This document shows, one piece after another, positions 62,901 through 64,000 of a DNA stretch of 64,000 bases (position 1 is its first letter; each line of letters opens with the position of its first letter). The translations under genes were made by a program, and so were the position numbers. This DNA is from Agelaius tricolor. Lineage: Eukaryota; Chordata; Aves; Passeriformes; Icteridae. Under the pieces are notes generated by a model that saw only the letters and a program-made list of their open reading frames with translations, did no database searches and was not told the origin of the DNA. The DNA is taken from positions 6,090,001 to 6,154,000 of the forward strand of contig JALJCS010000034.1 in the NCBI GenBank assembly GCA_023055355.1, given 5' to 3'.

Positions 62901-63503
62901 ACATAAGCCATATATCATGCATTTGCCTCTGCTTAGATTAGGAATGTGTATGTTATTTATGAACAGTGAAGTTGTAAGTTTAAAGAGCCATTTTGGGGCA
63001 CAAAGTTAGATTAGGCACACTCAGTGTAGGCCACATTGTTTGTCACTGAGTCTCATAACTTAGAATTACAGGACAGTGACTCCTGTCCCACACAGCCACA
63101 TTTCAGCACTGTTTACTGCGCTCTGTGGCCTCTCCTTGTCAAAGGTGAGCAACCTGGTACCAAATTTACATGAGCTTTCAACCAGCTTTCAGGCTCACAT
63201 TTCAAAACACATGGGACTAATTCTGGAGCCAAAATCAACCTTTAAATCAAGCCACAAGAAAAAATGGATCATTTTAAACAAGATCTTTAACCATCACAAC
63301 AGGAGAAGCCATCAAACAACCCAGGTTCAGTTACTGGAGTGCAGTTTAGGTACATGGTGGCTAATAATACCTGAAGTAATTTTCCTGGTTAAACATGTGC
63401 TTTATTTAACTTGACTGCCTTTTTTCACCTATCCCTCCCCACACACACACTCACCTCACTGAATTATGAGAAACAGTACCTCACAAATACCTGACTCAAA
63501 CAA
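59951..63503. other. Unique non-coding stretch
   Basis: Returns to AT-rich background. It includes an A-rich low-complexity run at 61741-61783. The 103- and 112-codon plus frames (61225-61536 and 63076-63414) lack domains. Confidence 0.5.
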
Positions 63504-63625
63504 TCATAGAATCATGGAGTGGTTTGAGTTCAACAGGACCTTAAAGAGCTCCTCTTTTCAACCCTCCCTGCTGTGGGCAGGGACACATTCCAGCAGACCC
63601 AATTACTCAGGATGCACTCAGTCCC
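63504..63625 (-). mobile_element. CR1 LINE 3'-end fragment
   Basis: The plus strand opens 'tcatagaatcatggagtggt', followed by 'aggaccttaaagagctcctc', 'tttcaaccctccctgctgtg' and 'ggcagggacacattccagca'. This is the reverse complement of a CR1 3' end. Homology fades near 63620. Confidence 0.9.
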
Positions 63626-64000
63626 TCTCATTTATGTCATTAATGAAGGCGTTTAAAGCATCCTGATTTGCATGAGGCTTACAGCAATAAAGACTCACAG
63701 AACACATATATTCAAAATGCTCAGAGGCATGATACAGTCAGTATCAAAAAGAAAGCTACTAAAATCCATTTTTTAAGTACTGGAATGTTCCATTAGAGCA
63801 AACCATCAGCTACTTAGAACTCCTGCTCCAGAGCTACTTACCACAGATAGAACATGCTGCCACAGCAAACTAAATACATTGTAAAAGGACACATGAACTG
63901 AAGCTTTCGTTCTGCACCTATCTTCAAACAGAGCATGTGAGAAAAAAAATACGTGTTAAACCTGCTTTATAGTGCCTAAATCAGGTAGTACCACCTGAGA
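63626..64000. other. Unique non-coding end of window
   Basis: No recognised feature. Confidence 0.55.

Noticed and set aside
1..64000. CRISPR arrays, operons, phage or bacterial mobile systems
   Set aside because: No regularly spaced repeats, no ribosome-binding-site-led gene clusters, and the CR1/ERV content marks the window as vertebrate nuclear DNA.

Overview
The window looks like nuclear DNA from a bird, most likely a songbird (passerine). It is AT-rich and CpG-poor. It carries 3'-truncated copies of the CR1 LINE family that dominates bird genomes, plus long terminal repeats (LTRs) whose sequence resembles passerine endogenous retrovirus LTRs as I remember them. No bacterial-style gene packing, operons, CRISPR arrays or rRNA/tRNA genes are visible. 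I recognise no conserved protein-coding gene. The longest open frames (164-201 codons) behave like chance frames or lie in GC-rich patches open in many frames. The window is best read as intergenic DNA or the inside of a large intron.

Layout. 1-3.3 kb: an old CR1 fragment, a CR1 3' end, an ERV LTR (about 1794-2182) and an ancient MIR-like SINE remnant. 3.3-8.5 kb: unique sequence with A-rich tracts. 8574-9285: a 712-bp LTR on the minus strand with a duplicated internal block. 9.3-21.3 kb: unique sequence ending in an AT-only self-complementary tract at 20.5 kb. 21367-21864: the longest CR1 copy, on the plus strand. 21.9-34.3 kb: unique sequence with a weak exon candidate at 27.8-28.0 kb (minus). 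34.4-46.6 kb: four minus-strand CR1 fragments, a homopurine tract, a small CpG-rich hairpin cluster at 41.4 kb and a 20-bp perfect palindrome at 44.9 kb. 47.2 kb: a second weak exon candidate (minus). 50076-50725: a clean solo LTR bounded by a perfect 6-bp target-site duplication. 51.2-51.7 kb: a minus-strand TATA/CCAAT promoter-like block that may be another LTR. 58.3-59.9 kb: a GC-rich island with splice-site-bounded open segments that could encode a short single-pass membrane protein or its pseudogene. 59.9-64 kb: unique sequence plus one CR1 fragment.

No set of genes here forms a pathway. The best-supported biology is the retroelement record: three LTR insertions and eight CR1 pieces, six of the eight on the minus strand. 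The least explained items are the 58-59 kb GC-rich locus, the 41.4 kb CpG-rich hairpin cluster and the 51.2-51.7 kb promoter-like block. Family assignments come from memory of consensus sequences and could not be tested by alignment.
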